A stretch of DNA of 32,236 nucleotides from Bacillota bacterium (GTDB lineage Bacteria; Bacillota; Limnochordia; Darwinibacteriales; DTU012): NCBI GenBank assembly GCA_012521185.1, contig JAAYMV010000111.1:1-32236 (forward strand), written 5' to 3'. Position numbers and translations under genes: made by a program. Under the pieces are notes generated by a model that saw nothing but the letters and a program-made list of their open reading frames with translations, was not told the origin of the DNA and did no database searches. Shown here piece after piece: positions 16,649-25,296 of this stretch; the stretch's first letter is position 1; each line of letters opens with the position of its first letter.

Positions 16649-17440
16649 GTGAAAGACACAAACCAACTGTTACAGTACACTGGTTATATTTTTGACCTAG
16701 ATGGAACAATTTATTTAAGTAATAGACTGCTAGGACAAGCAGATCAAGTAATTGATAAGCTTACAAGATTAGGCAAGAAAGTTTTATTTCTAACTAATAA
16801 ACCAATTGAAACTCGATTAGACTATGCTAAAAAACTAAATAATTTTGGAATCCCTGCTACAATAGATAATATTATTAACTCCTCCTTGGTTACCGCTCAG
16901 TATTTAAGTAAGCAAAAATCAAACGCAGTAGTTTATGTAATTGGTGAACCTCCATTAATCCAAGAATTAGAAAGTTTTGGCTTACAAATTACAGCCGATC
17001 CACTGCAAGCCGAATTTTTAGTTGTCTCTTTTGATCGGACTTTTGATTATGATAAACTTAATGATGCCATGATCGCCTTAAAAAATGGTGCCCGTTATTT
17101 TGCTACTAATCCTGACCGAACTTGCCCAATAGATGGCGGTGAAATCCCTGATTGTGCTGGAATGATTGGCGCAATACATGGTGTCACAGGAATTTATCCT
17201 GAAGTTATTTGCGGTAAACCCTCTCCAATTACGCTAGCTGTCGCCTTAGAACGAATCCAACAAGATGCCAAAGATTGCCTAATGATTGGCGACCGGTTAG
17301 AAACTGATATCAAAATGGGCATTGAACAAGGTTTAGATACAGCCTTAGTTTTGACTGGAATTACATCTAAAGAGATTTTAGAAAAGTCTTCTATAAAACC
17401 GACTTATATATTAGAAAGTGTGGCAGACTTCCTGTTATAA
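16649..17440 (+). CDS. HAD-IIA family phosphatase (NagD/AraL-like)
   Basis: The 263-aa hydrolase shows HAD motif I IFDLDGTIYLSNR (nucleophile and acid-base Asp), motif II FLTNK, the loop-3 Lys in GKPSP, and motif IV MIGDRLETDIKMGIEQG. The cap between motifs II and III is of the C2/IIA type (TNPDRTCPIDGGEIPDCAGM). Members dephosphorylate sugar phosphates, nucleoside phosphates or 2-phosphoglycolate. The substrate cannot be told from sequence, and a role in metabolite repair is common for this branch. Start is GTG at 16649, eight bases after AAAGGAG. It is the second gene of the amidase operon and ends just before a bidirectional terminator. Confidence 0.9.
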   Translation: MKDTNQLLQYTGYIFDLDGTIYLSNRLLGQADQVIDKLTRLGKKVLFLTNKPIETRLDYAKKLNNFGIPATIDNIINSSLVTAQYLSKQKSNAVVYVIGEPPLIQELESFGLQITADPLQAEFLVVSFDRTFDYDKLNDAMIALKNGARYFATNPDRTCPIDGGEIPDCAGMIGAIHGVTGIYPEVICGKPSPITLAVALERIQQDAKDCLMIGDRLETDIKMGIEQGLDTALVLTGITSKEILEKSSIKPTYILESVADFLL

Positions 17441-17443
17441 ACA

Positions 17444-17476
17444 AAAAACCTTCTTCCAACTGGAATGAAGGTTTTT
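17444..17476. terminator. Bidirectional terminator between HAD gene and CAP-domain gene
   Basis: The stem AAAAACCTTC-TTCC, loop AACT, GGAA-T-GAAGGTTTTT has a single bulged base and is flanked by A and T tracts. It serves the two converging genes. Confidence 0.85.
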
Positions 17477-17490
17477 AATTTGCTTATAAA

Positions 17491-18195
17491 CTAACGCGCA
17501 ATAAAAATCTGAGTTGCATAATACGAAGTACCATATTTTACAACACCAACGCCAATATGCGTATATGATGAGGCCATAATATTCGCACGATGACCACTAC
17601 TATTCATTAATCCATTATGCACTCGAGAAATGCTTGTGGCCCGAGCAATATTTTCCCCTGCTTGACGATAAGAAACACCAGCTGCATCTAAGTTCGCATG
17701 AAACTTCCAGCGTGAATAATGACTTACATCAGAAGTGACTGCCATTTCATGGCTTTTATCTTTGGCTAACTGAACCAATGTCATATCTACTTCTAAAGGA
17801 TGTAATCCAGCAGCTACCCGTTCTTTATTTACTAAGTCAATTAATTCTTTTTCATTACTGCTTAAAGAACTACTTGGCTTTGGTACCCGATTTGGCAGCG
17901 GTTGTAGAGGTTGACTTGGCTGCGGCTGAACAGGTTGACTTGGCTCTGGGTGTACTGGTTCTGGTACATTTGGAGTAGGTGTTGGTGTTGTTGGTGTAGA
18001 AGGTTTTGCTGGTTGAAACATACCTTTCAAGTCTAAATGACCCCAATAGGCTCCCCAGGAACCGTTCAAACCACTGTTAGGATAAGTTGAGCCATATGAG
18101 CCATGGGACCAACCCCAACCATAAGCTTGTCCTATAAAAGAAACTAAAAGTAATAATACCGTCAAAATACAACTAATTCTAAGTATTCTTTTCAC
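17491..18195 (-). CDS. Secreted CAP-domain (SCP/PR-1, YkwD-like) protein
   Basis: The 234-aa protein has a signal peptide (residues 1-24, ending near GQAYG), then a Gly/Ser/Trp-rich segment (GWGWSHGSYGSTYPNSG). A Pro/Gln-rich linker of about 45 residues follows, with PSQPVQPQ and PSQPLQPL as an imperfect repeat. The CAP domain (about 113-234) has the signatures DLVNKERVAAGLHPLEVD, SHYSR, GENIA and SSGHRANIM. The His and Glu residues that line the CAP cavity are present. YkwD-like CAP proteins are common in spore-formers, some in the spore coat; their activity is poorly known. Start is GTG after AAGGAGTG. It has its own promoter with a hairpin at the transcript start, and converges on the HAD operon. 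Confidence 0.9.
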   Translation of the reverse strand: MKRILRISCILTVLLLLVSFIGQAYGWGWSHGSYGSTYPNSGLNGSWGAYWGHLDLKGMFQPAKPSTPTTPTPTPNVPEPVHPEPSQPVQPQPSQPLQPLPNRVPKPSSSLSSNEKELIDLVNKERVAAGLHPLEVDMTLVQLAKDKSHEMAVTSDVSHYSRWKFHANLDAAGVSYRQAGENIARATSISRVHNGLMNSSGHRANIMASSYTHIGVGVVKYGTSYYATQIFIAR

Positions 18196-18217
18196 AAAAA
18201 CACTCCTTATAAAAATA

Positions 18218-18242
18218 AGTCTAGGAACACTTTCCCTAGACT
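18218..18242 (-). promoter_or_regulatory. Leader hairpin of the CAP-domain gene
   Basis: The perfect 8-bp stem AGTCTAGG/CCTAGACT with a 9-base loop starts within a few bases of the predicted transcription start and ends before the SD. It could stabilise the mRNA 5' end or act as an attenuator, since TTATTTTTAT follows. Confidence 0.5.
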
Positions 18243-18243
18243 C

Positions 18244-18272
18244 ATTATAAAGTAGTCAAACACCTGTATCAA
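18244..18272 (-). promoter_or_regulatory. Sigma-A-type promoter of the CAP-domain gene
   Basis: The minus strand reads TTGATA (18267-18272), a 17-base spacer and a perfect TATAAT (18244-18249). This is one of the best promoter matches in the window. Confidence 0.7.
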
Positions 18273-18298
18273 CTGGAAACTACTGTCAAAAGCCAAGC

Positions 18299-19780
18299 TC
18301 AGCGCCAGATCAGCCTCTTCAAAAATGTTTTAGCGCGCATAGATCTTTTCTTGTTACCACTGATTAATCCAGCTACTTGTTGTGATAAATTTGTCAGCTG
18401 ACCCTCTAAAACCCTCACTCGTTTATCTACATTTAAGTAATGCCCTTCTAATTTAGTCTGGCTCACTTGGTTAGTTTCTAATTTCGTGATCCGCTCCTCT
18501 AACTGCCGCAGATTACCGCTAGTTTGACGCATTCCACGAAATTCTTCCCTCAAACTAAGAACCCTTTGATTGGCTAATTGCAAATCCTCGGCCAATTTTG
18601 TAAATTTGTCGCTATAACTTGCTTCAAATGGAAGATGCTCATTAAGCATTTCCTGCAATTTACTAATTAAACGTGTTTCAATCTCCTGGCCTTGCTGCAA
18701 AACAGCTTGATATTCCTGTTGCAACTGCTGCCATTGATGGTGCAATTGAAAGGCCTCCTGCCAAAATCTTTGCTCTACTTCTCGCCGTTGTTTTTCTTCT
18801 TGGCTTTCCGTACGTCCTTTTACATTAGTTTCCTCCACCACTTTAACTTGAGAAACACCTTCTGGCTTTGTCCTTTCCGAAATAATCTCTTGTTCTATGT
18901 ACGGTTCATACATTGACCAAGTACAACAAATCCTGCTATTTTCCAAGGTAACTAATTTATTAGTTAGTCGTTTTTCTTCAGAGCTTATTTTCCTCAGTTC
19001 AGACCACTGCTGATCATAACGTCTAGCACACAACTGGGTGCCTTCTAACCAATGAATAGTTAATAAACCGTCTTCCCAGGAAATACCTGGCTGATAAATA
19101 TCTTTCCCACTTAATGACAGACTTTCTGGCTTACCCCAGGTTCCCTTTTGCCATAAAGCTCTTAACCGTTTGCCATCATCAGTTTCACTAATCCAAGTCA
19201 ACAATAGATTATCTCGGTTTAGATAAATTTGAGGACTACTGCATTCTTCCTTGACCAACGGAATTGCTCCACTCCATATTTTTCCTGCCAAATCAAAACA
19301 ACGATAAAATAGAGTGTCTCCCTCTAATCCCACATATACTAAATGCAAATAGTTATCCAATCCAGGGCACACCCGATAATCATCACTCATATTACTAATA
19401 TTAGTTGTTACACGCAGCGGCTCGCTCCAACTATCGGTATAAACTCGTTGGATTAATGTATAATCGCCTTGTTTTGCATTTTGCTGTAAATAGAAAAGGT
19501 TTACCTTCCCATCACTATCCGTTATTAACTGTAAACCTTTGATTGGTTGTTTATCTCGAGAAATGTCTTCAGCAATTAAGTCCTTTTCACCATGCCAGTG
19601 AACTAACCGTTGTTTATTTAATAAAGCCACTATATGAATTGTCTGATTGACTAACGTTGCTGTTGGTTCAGCTATTTGTCCTTGCTGCAGGAGCAGCTCC
19701 TGTTGTTTGCCCTTTAATACTAAAGTATCTCCTTCGTCCTCTAATATTTGGTAATGTGGGTGGGTTAATTGAATCCTCAT
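18299..19780 (-). CDS. Uncharacterised beta-propeller-like protein with coiled-coil C-terminus
   Basis: I do not recognise this 493-aa protein as a named family. The first 300 or so residues show repeating units of about 45-50 residues, each with strands and a W-S or T-W pattern (VYTDSWSEPLRV, AGKIWSGAIPL, LWQKGTWGKPESL, RRYDQQWSELRKI). This resembles sialidase/BNR-like beta-propellers. Residues about 300-470 are Gln/Glu-rich and predicted coiled-coil, with two blocks (EEKQRREVEQRFWQEAFQLH and LRQLEERITKLETNQVSQTK). The tail is strongly basic (KKRSMRAKTFLKRLIWR). There is no signal peptide, so it is probably cytoplasmic. I chose the ATG at 19780, seven bases after GGAGG; the GTG at 19786 touches the SD. 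It is divergent from the cysteine-rich gene at 19899, and a structural role in mother cell or spore is a guess. Confidence 0.75.
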   Translation of the reverse strand: MRIQLTHPHYQILEDEGDTLVLKGKQQELLLQQGQIAEPTATLVNQTIHIVALLNKQRLVHWHGEKDLIAEDISRDKQPIKGLQLITDSDGKVNLFYLQQNAKQGDYTLIQRVYTDSWSEPLRVTTNISNMSDDYRVCPGLDNYLHLVYVGLEGDTLFYRCFDLAGKIWSGAIPLVKEECSSPQIYLNRDNLLLTWISETDDGKRLRALWQKGTWGKPESLSLSGKDIYQPGISWEDGLLTIHWLEGTQLCARRYDQQWSELRKISSEEKRLTNKLVTLENSRICCTWSMYEPYIEQEIISERTKPEGVSQVKVVEETNVKGRTESQEEKQRREVEQRFWQEAFQLHHQWQQLQQEYQAVLQQGQEIETRLISKLQEMLNEHLPFEASYSDKFTKLAEDLQLANQRVLSLREEFRGMRQTSGNLRQLEERITKLETNQVSQTKLEGHYLNVDKRVRVLEGQLTNLSQQVAGLISGNKKRSMRAKTFLKRLIWR

Positions 19781-19847
19781 ACTCACACCTCCATCACTTA
19801 AATCTATGCAAACTAAAACTATAAATACTTTTTATTTCGTTTCTTTC

Positions 19848-19874
19848 ACCACTTTGCTTTAGCTGCATAGAATA
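19848..19874 (+). promoter_or_regulatory. Sigma-K-like promoter of the cysteine-rich gene
   Basis: CATAGAATA (19866-19874) fits the sigma-K -10 consensus CATAnnnTA exactly. An AC (19848-19849) stands 16 bases upstream, as in the -35 element. The expected start gives a leader of about 20 bases with AAAGGGGGG as SD. The gene would then be expressed late in the mother cell. Confidence 0.45.
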
Positions 19875-19898
19875 ATCCTAGAAAGGGGGGTTCATTAG

Positions 19899-20480
19899 AT
19901 GCCCGTAAACAATTATGAGCCTGATTTCGAAAGAGAATGTATCCTGGTGAATAAAGTTTACAACGAATGTACTATTATTGATTGCCCAGCCTATCGCATT
20001 CCGATTCCTCCTGGTTTCCCACCAGCAGTCAATGTAGTGGATTGTGAAATTACCAATATTGAAACTGTTGGCGTGATTGTTGGTCCAGGTGAACTGAGCG
20101 TAACCGTTAACTTCATCCTTAACGTAGAATATGATAGTAATGGTGAAACCCAGTTCATCCAACAAACCGCTCAGTTTAGAAGAAGAAGGGTACTATTAGA
20201 TGGTGCTCTGCCAGGCATGGATGTTGTTATTCTTCCATTACTTCAATGTATTAGTTGTACCCCTGTGGACGGTGGCACGGCTATTGAATGTGATGTAGGT
20301 GTTTACATTGTAGTTAAAGTTGTCTCCTTAGTTCAGTTAGAAGTTTATGGCAGATTCTGCCCTGAACCAGCAGAATGTGAAGCATTTGAACCGCTTGGCT
20401 GCCCAGAATGGTTTGAATTAGCAAGATCTGGTGCTTTCTGGCCACCATTCCCGCCCCAACCGGTGCGTGTCACCAGGTAA
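19899..20480 (+). CDS. Cysteine-rich uncharacterised protein, candidate spore-coat protein
   Basis: The 193-aa protein has no signal peptide, ten cysteines (including NECTIIDCP, LQCISCTP, PAECEAFEPLGCP) and no known catalytic motif. The middle is beta-strand rich (ELSVTVNFILNVEYDSNG, IVVKVVSLVQLEVYGRFC), and the C-terminus ends in a proline-rich WPPFPPQPVRVTR. It begins ECILVNKVYNECTIIDCP, which resembles uncharacterised proteins of Clostridia that start VNKVYDxC and appear in spore-formers; that comparison is from memory. Cysteine richness, beta structure and a sigma-K-like promoter together suggest an assembled, cross-linked spore-surface layer. The ATG at 19899 follows AAAGGGGGG. It is transcribed alone, ends in a clear terminator, and diverges from the propeller-like gene. 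Confidence 0.8.
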   Translation: MPVNNYEPDFERECILVNKVYNECTIIDCPAYRIPIPPGFPPAVNVVDCEITNIETVGVIVGPGELSVTVNFILNVEYDSNGETQFIQQTAQFRRRRVLLDGALPGMDVVILPLLQCISCTPVDGGTAIECDVGVYIVVKVVSLVQLEVYGRFCPEPAECEAFEPLGCPEWFELARSGAFWPPFPPQPVRVTR

Positions 20481-20492
20481 GGATGGGAACAT

Positions 20493-20528
20493 AAAAACCA
20501 GCATCCAATAGGAGGGTGCTGGTTTTTT
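20493..20528 (+). terminator. Terminator of the cysteine-rich gene
   Basis: The stem ACCAGCATCC/GGGTGCTGGT (one T-G pair, loop AATAGGA) is followed by six T. A preceding A-tract extends the stem. Confidence 0.85.
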
Positions 20529-20552
20529 ACAATCAGTGCAGGAGGTATAAAC

Positions 20553-21515
20553 ATGAGAGTGTTGATCCTAACTAGATTCTATTTAAATGGACAAAGTACC
20601 CATGTTTTTTCCCTTTGCAAAGAGTTAATACACCAAGGACACTCCCCTTTTCTGGTAATTAGCAACTTATCCCAACAGTATTTGCACTGGCTTCAGCGTA
20701 ATCGAATCCCCTATTCTAGTAAAATGGATCTAAAGTTCCTCAAAAAATTAATCCATAAAGAGAAAATAGAGTTGATTCATACTCATTCCGTACATACCTT
20801 GCCATTAGCCTTAGAACTAAGAGATAGTTTAAATATCCCAGTAGTGGCTACTTGCCACTACTTAGATTTCCAACCCATATCCGAATTAATTAAGGCCAAT
20901 CGAATTATTGCCATCAGTGATGAAATGAAACGCCAATTAAAACTACCTCATCAAAAGACAGTGGTGATTGAAAATGGTGTTGATACCTCCATCTTTCGCC
21001 CTTTACCTAAAAAATCAAGCACAAGAAATGCTATTATTTTAACCAGAATGACCCCTGACAGGGAAACAGCTTTTGCTAAAGTTGCACAAATTATGCTAAA
21101 CTATGATTGGAAAATTATCTCCATAGGCAACTGGCGTCCGAAAGACTTAAAATTAACCTCTTTAGGCTGGCAAATTGATGTTGCTCCATATTTAAGACAG
21201 GCTGACTTAGTTATTGGAACTGGTCGAGCAATTCGTGAAGGTATGGCAGCAGGTTGTGTTGGCTGTGTATTAGGTGACTACTTTGATGGCTTAGTTACAC
21301 CAACTACAGTAGAGCCATTAAGAAAGACAAATTTTAGCGGGCGGACGTTCAAACATGATTTGTCTTCTTCCTTACTAGAAAAAACTTTAAATACCCTCTC
21401 CTCCCTCACCGAATTGCGAAATCTTCAACAATTTAGCTATCGCTATGGAAAAAACAATTTTTCTTTGCATACTATGGTGGAAAAGACTATAACAGTTTAT
21501 CAATCCTGTTTTTAA
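20553..21515 (+). CDS. Glycosyltransferase family 4-like (GT-B fold)
   Basis: The 320-aa protein has the GT-B N-terminal half (MRVLILTRFYLNGQSTHVFS, and IELIHTHSVHTLPLALEL). A linker with VIENGVDTSIFRPL marks the domain switch, and a nucleotide-sugar-binding half carries IGTGRAIREGMAAGCVGCVL and the GLVTPTTVEPLRKTNFSGR stretch. The last pattern marks a short GT4-like subgroup that I recall from Firmicutes. The usual first Glu of the EX7E motif is replaced by Ile eight residues before the Glu of REGM, which is common in that subgroup. There is no membrane segment. Donor and acceptor are unknown, but a cell-surface or spore-surface glycan is plausible given the preceding gene. SD AGGAGGT precedes the ATG; no clear own promoter is visible in the short gap. 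Confidence 0.85.
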   Translation: MRVLILTRFYLNGQSTHVFSLCKELIHQGHSPFLVISNLSQQYLHWLQRNRIPYSSKMDLKFLKKLIHKEKIELIHTHSVHTLPLALELRDSLNIPVVATCHYLDFQPISELIKANRIIAISDEMKRQLKLPHQKTVVIENGVDTSIFRPLPKKSSTRNAIILTRMTPDRETAFAKVAQIMLNYDWKIISIGNWRPKDLKLTSLGWQIDVAPYLRQADLVIGTGRAIREGMAAGCVGCVLGDYFDGLVTPTTVEPLRKTNFSGRTFKHDLSSSLLEKTLNTLSSLTELRNLQQFSYRYGKNNFSLHTMVEKTITVYQSCF

Positions 21516-21594
21516 TAATAGTTTCACCTTTTTAAAAGGAAATCAAGAAGTTATGTCAAATATTATAAACACAAGGGAGGGGAGGTTTTCTCGC

Positions 21595-21915
21595 ATGAAA
21601 TTGATTATTATAGTAATTGAGGACGACGATACCCCTGCATTAATCAGAAAATTAACTGAACAGGGATATAGATCAACTAAACTGGCAAGTACAGGCGGAT
21701 TCCTTCTCCAAGGTAATACTACCTTGCTAGTAGGTGTGGAAGATGAGCATGTGGATCCCGTTTTAGATATTATTCGTCAAACCTGTGTGCGTCGTAAAAA
21801 ACTCTTGCCTCATGTAGCTTCCGAAATACCAACAGCAATTAATCTACCTGTGGAAGTTGAGGTTGGCGGAGCCATTGTCTTTGTGGTAGATGTCCAACAG
21901 TTTCATGAAATGTAA
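21595..21915 (+). CDS. darA: Cyclic-di-AMP receptor DarA (PstA/YaaQ, P-II-like)
   Basis: The 106-aa protein matches DarA/PstA along its whole length: MKLIIIVIEDDDTPALIRKL, STKLASTGGFLLQGNTTLLV, GVEDEHVDPVLDIIR, LPVEVEVGGAIVFVVDVQQF. The TGGFL..GNTT stretch and the C-terminal GGA strand belong to the ligand pocket of this trimeric P-II-like fold. It binds cyclic-di-AMP; the downstream partner is unknown in most species. The start at 21595 is set by AGGGAGGGGAGG nine bases upstream and by homology; an in-frame ATG at 21553 would add 14 unconserved residues. In many Firmicutes darA lies with tmk and holB. Here it follows a glycosyltransferase, so that context is lost. Confidence 0.95.
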   Translation: MKLIIIVIEDDDTPALIRKLTEQGYRSTKLASTGGFLLQGNTTLLVGVEDEHVDPVLDIIRQTCVRRKKLLPHVASEIPTAINLPVEVEVGGAIVFVVDVQQFHEM

Positions 21916-21924
21916 TTAGATATC

Positions 21925-21954
21925 AAAGAGACACTTGATTGTGTCTCTTTTTTT
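21925..21954. terminator. Terminator after darA, overlapping the CPBP stop codon
   Basis: AAAGAGACAC, loop TTGATT, GTGTCTCTTT and further T residues form a perfect stem with an A-tract before and T-tract after. The stop codon of the opposing gene (21953-21955) falls inside the T-tract. Confidence 0.85.
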
Positions 21955-22603
21955 ATATGAAAAGATTAAACATGAAACCAATAAAATTAACTGTGGCATG
22001 AGCTGCTATCGGTTCAACTAGATTTTCCCTTTTTAAATAAATCCATCCCAAATACAGACCCGAAAAGAAGACTGGCAAAAATTGAATTACATAATAATGT
22101 ACTAAGGCAAAAATCAATGCAGTAATAAAATTTGCCACCCGTGCTGAAGTAACTTGAGCAAGCCCTTGCAGCAATCCTCCTCTGAAAACAATTTCCTCAC
22201 TTACAGGGGCCCCAATAACCACTAAGAAGAATACAATTACCAGCGTAATCTGATTTTTAACAGCAAATAATTGACCTATTCCAGATCGTTCATTCGCTAA
22301 AACCATGAGTACTTCTTCCATGCCAAAGATCAAGCTTAAGATTAGAACAACAACATAGGATATTGCTGTATTTAATACGAATAGCACTAACCCTGCTCGG
22401 ATACCGCTGAATAGCTTAGCTAGTTCAAACTGCATTAGTTTTTTAGGCTGAATAGCTTTTAACCCGGCAAGAATTAACCAGGCTTGCTGTAAAGCCATCC
22501 AGATGAATTTTGTCGCTAAAGTAGGTAAGGGAATTATCCAGCTACAAGCAACAATAATAACCCAGCCAATTAGTGTAATTGCTAGCCATTGTTTATTAAC
22601 CAA
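21953..22603 (-). CDS. CPBP-family intramembrane glutamic protease
   Basis: The 216-aa polytopic membrane protein (about six helices) has the full CPBP (Rce1/Abi) motif set: EEIVFRGGLLQGL (the EExxxR motif), the FALVHYY helix (FxxxH), and AHATVNFIGF (HxxxN). Catalysis is expected inside the membrane by the paired Glu and the histidines. Members process prenylated or secreted peptides, or give immunity to bacteriocins; the substrate here is unknown. The start is uncertain: a TTG at 22603 has GGGGTG six bases upstream, whereas a GTG at 22612 lies within that stretch. It lies downstream of the guaB terminator with no clear promoter, so expression may depend on read-through from guaB. Confidence 0.88.
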   Translation of the reverse strand: MVNKQWLAITLIGWVIIVACSWIIPLPTLATKFIWMALQQAWLILAGLKAIQPKKLMQFELAKLFSGIRAGLVLFVLNTAISYVVVLILSLIFGMEEVLMVLANERSGIGQLFAVKNQITLVIVFFLVVIGAPVSEEIVFRGGLLQGLAQVTSARVANFITALIFALVHYYVIQFLPVFFSGLYLGWIYLKRENLVEPIAAHATVNFIGFMFNLFI

Positions 22604-22639
22604 GAAAACCACCCCATTAAAGAATTATTCTGGTTTACG

Positions 22640-22671
22640 AACAAAAAGAAGCGTTTTCACGCTTCTTTTTG

Positions 22672-22673
<2 letters not shown>
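22640..22673. terminator. Terminator of guaB, containing the guaB stop
   Basis: A perfect 14-bp stem (AACAAAAAGAAGCG with CGCTTCTTTTTGTT) encloses a six-base loop. The guaB stop codon (22672-22674) overlaps the outer edge of the stem. Confidence 0.8.
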
Positions 22674-24235
<1,562 letters not shown>

Positions 24236-24405
24236 TACCCTAAGTAAGTAAAACCGACAATTTCCCTATTTTTAAGAAAAAATTATCTTTTTTTGGCAGG
24301 TAAATTCAGGGTACAATGTAGAATAGAAAAGTGGTTTGATTTCTTAAATGAAAAGTTTAGACTTTGGCTAAGAGCCAACATATATTTTTGAGGAGGATTG
24401 TTTTA

Positions 24406-25296
24406 ATGGATATTAGAAAAGTCGCTATTCTGGGTTCAGGACGACTTGGACGAGGAATTGCAGAAAACGCAGCCAGCAAAGGCTATGAAGTAACTCTGTT
24501 TGCACAAGGTGCCGGCAGTCAAGAAGCACCACAAAAAATCGAGAATCGGTTAAACCGTAAACTAAATAAATGGGCTATTACCGAATCTGAAAAACGTGTA
24601 ATCCTAAGTCGGATTAACTATACCTCTGATTTAAAAGAACTAGAAAATGCAGATTTAGTCATTGAAGCAACTATTGATCACTTCTACACCAAGCAAGAAT
24701 TGCTCAGAACCGCTGATCGAATTTGTAAGCCAAATGTTGTGTTTATACTCACTAGTGCTACTCTCAATGTTTCCGATTTAGCTCGCGGATTATCCAGAGC
24801 AGAACAGCTAATTGGAGTACATTTTATCCCACCTGTAACAGAAGTTGATGTTGTAGAAGTTAGTCATAATCCATTTACTTCCAAAGAAACTATCGAACTT
24901 ACTGAAAGATTCCTTAATCGTTTAGGCAAAAAACCAATTTATATTAATGAATCGCCTGGCTTAGTTAATCCAAGAGCATTAATTACTTTAATTAACGAAG
25001 GTGCTTATTTAGTTGATGAAGGCGTCGCTAATATTTATAGTGTTGAGCAAATTCTCAAAGCCAGCTGGGGAATGGAACAAGGACCATTTGAAATGGCTGA
25101 CCGGATGGGCTTAGATACTATTCTGCGCTGGATGGAACAACTTCATACTCAATTTGGCGATCGTTATGCACCTGCTCCACTAATCAGAAGGTTCGTCCGC
25201 CAAGGCCGTCTAGGTGTAAAAACTGGACAAGGCTTCTTAACCTATACCAAAGATGGTCTTGTTGATTACAGCTCTTACGAACAGGAGGAACAATAG
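24406..25296 (+). CDS. 3-hydroxyacyl-CoA dehydrogenase family protein, variant active site
   Basis: The 296-aa Rossmann oxidoreductase begins VAILGSGRLGRGIAENAASK (GxGxxG). It has VIEATIDHFYTKQEL, the catalytic block GVHFIPPVTEVDVVEV, SPGLVNPRALITLINEG, and a C-terminal domain with MADRMGLDTILRWMEQLH and RLGVKTGQGFLTY. The catalytic His and the Glu twelve residues later are kept. The Asn of the usual HFFNP is Pro, and the Asn of the usual PGFxxNR is also Pro (LVNPR). These changes define a divergent branch of 3-hydroxybutyryl-CoA dehydrogenases, so the substrate may differ. The ATG at 24406 follows GGAGG by nine bases; an upstream in-frame ATG adds 14 residues without support. ackA begins immediately after its stop codon. 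Confidence 0.85.
   Translation: MDIRKVAILGSGRLGRGIAENAASKGYEVTLFAQGAGSQEAPQKIENRLNRKLNKWAITESEKRVILSRINYTSDLKELENADLVIEATIDHFYTKQELLRTADRICKPNVVFILTSATLNVSDLARGLSRAEQLIGVHFIPPVTEVDVVEVSHNPFTSKETIELTERFLNRLGKKPIYINESPGLVNPRALITLINEGAYLVDEGVANIYSVEQILKASWGMEQGPFEMADRMGLDTILRWMEQLHTQFGDRYAPAPLIRRFVRQGRLGVKTGQGFLTYTKDGLVDYSSYEQEEQ

Noticed and set aside
19878-20165. Minus-strand frame of 95 codons opposite the cysteine-rich gene
   Set aside because: The plus-strand frame has a strong SD and a terminator; the antisense frame would end on the promoter region and lacks an SD.
21553-21594. Longer N-terminus for darA
   Set aside because: The added residues are not part of the DarA fold, and the strong SD lies between this ATG and the one at 21595.
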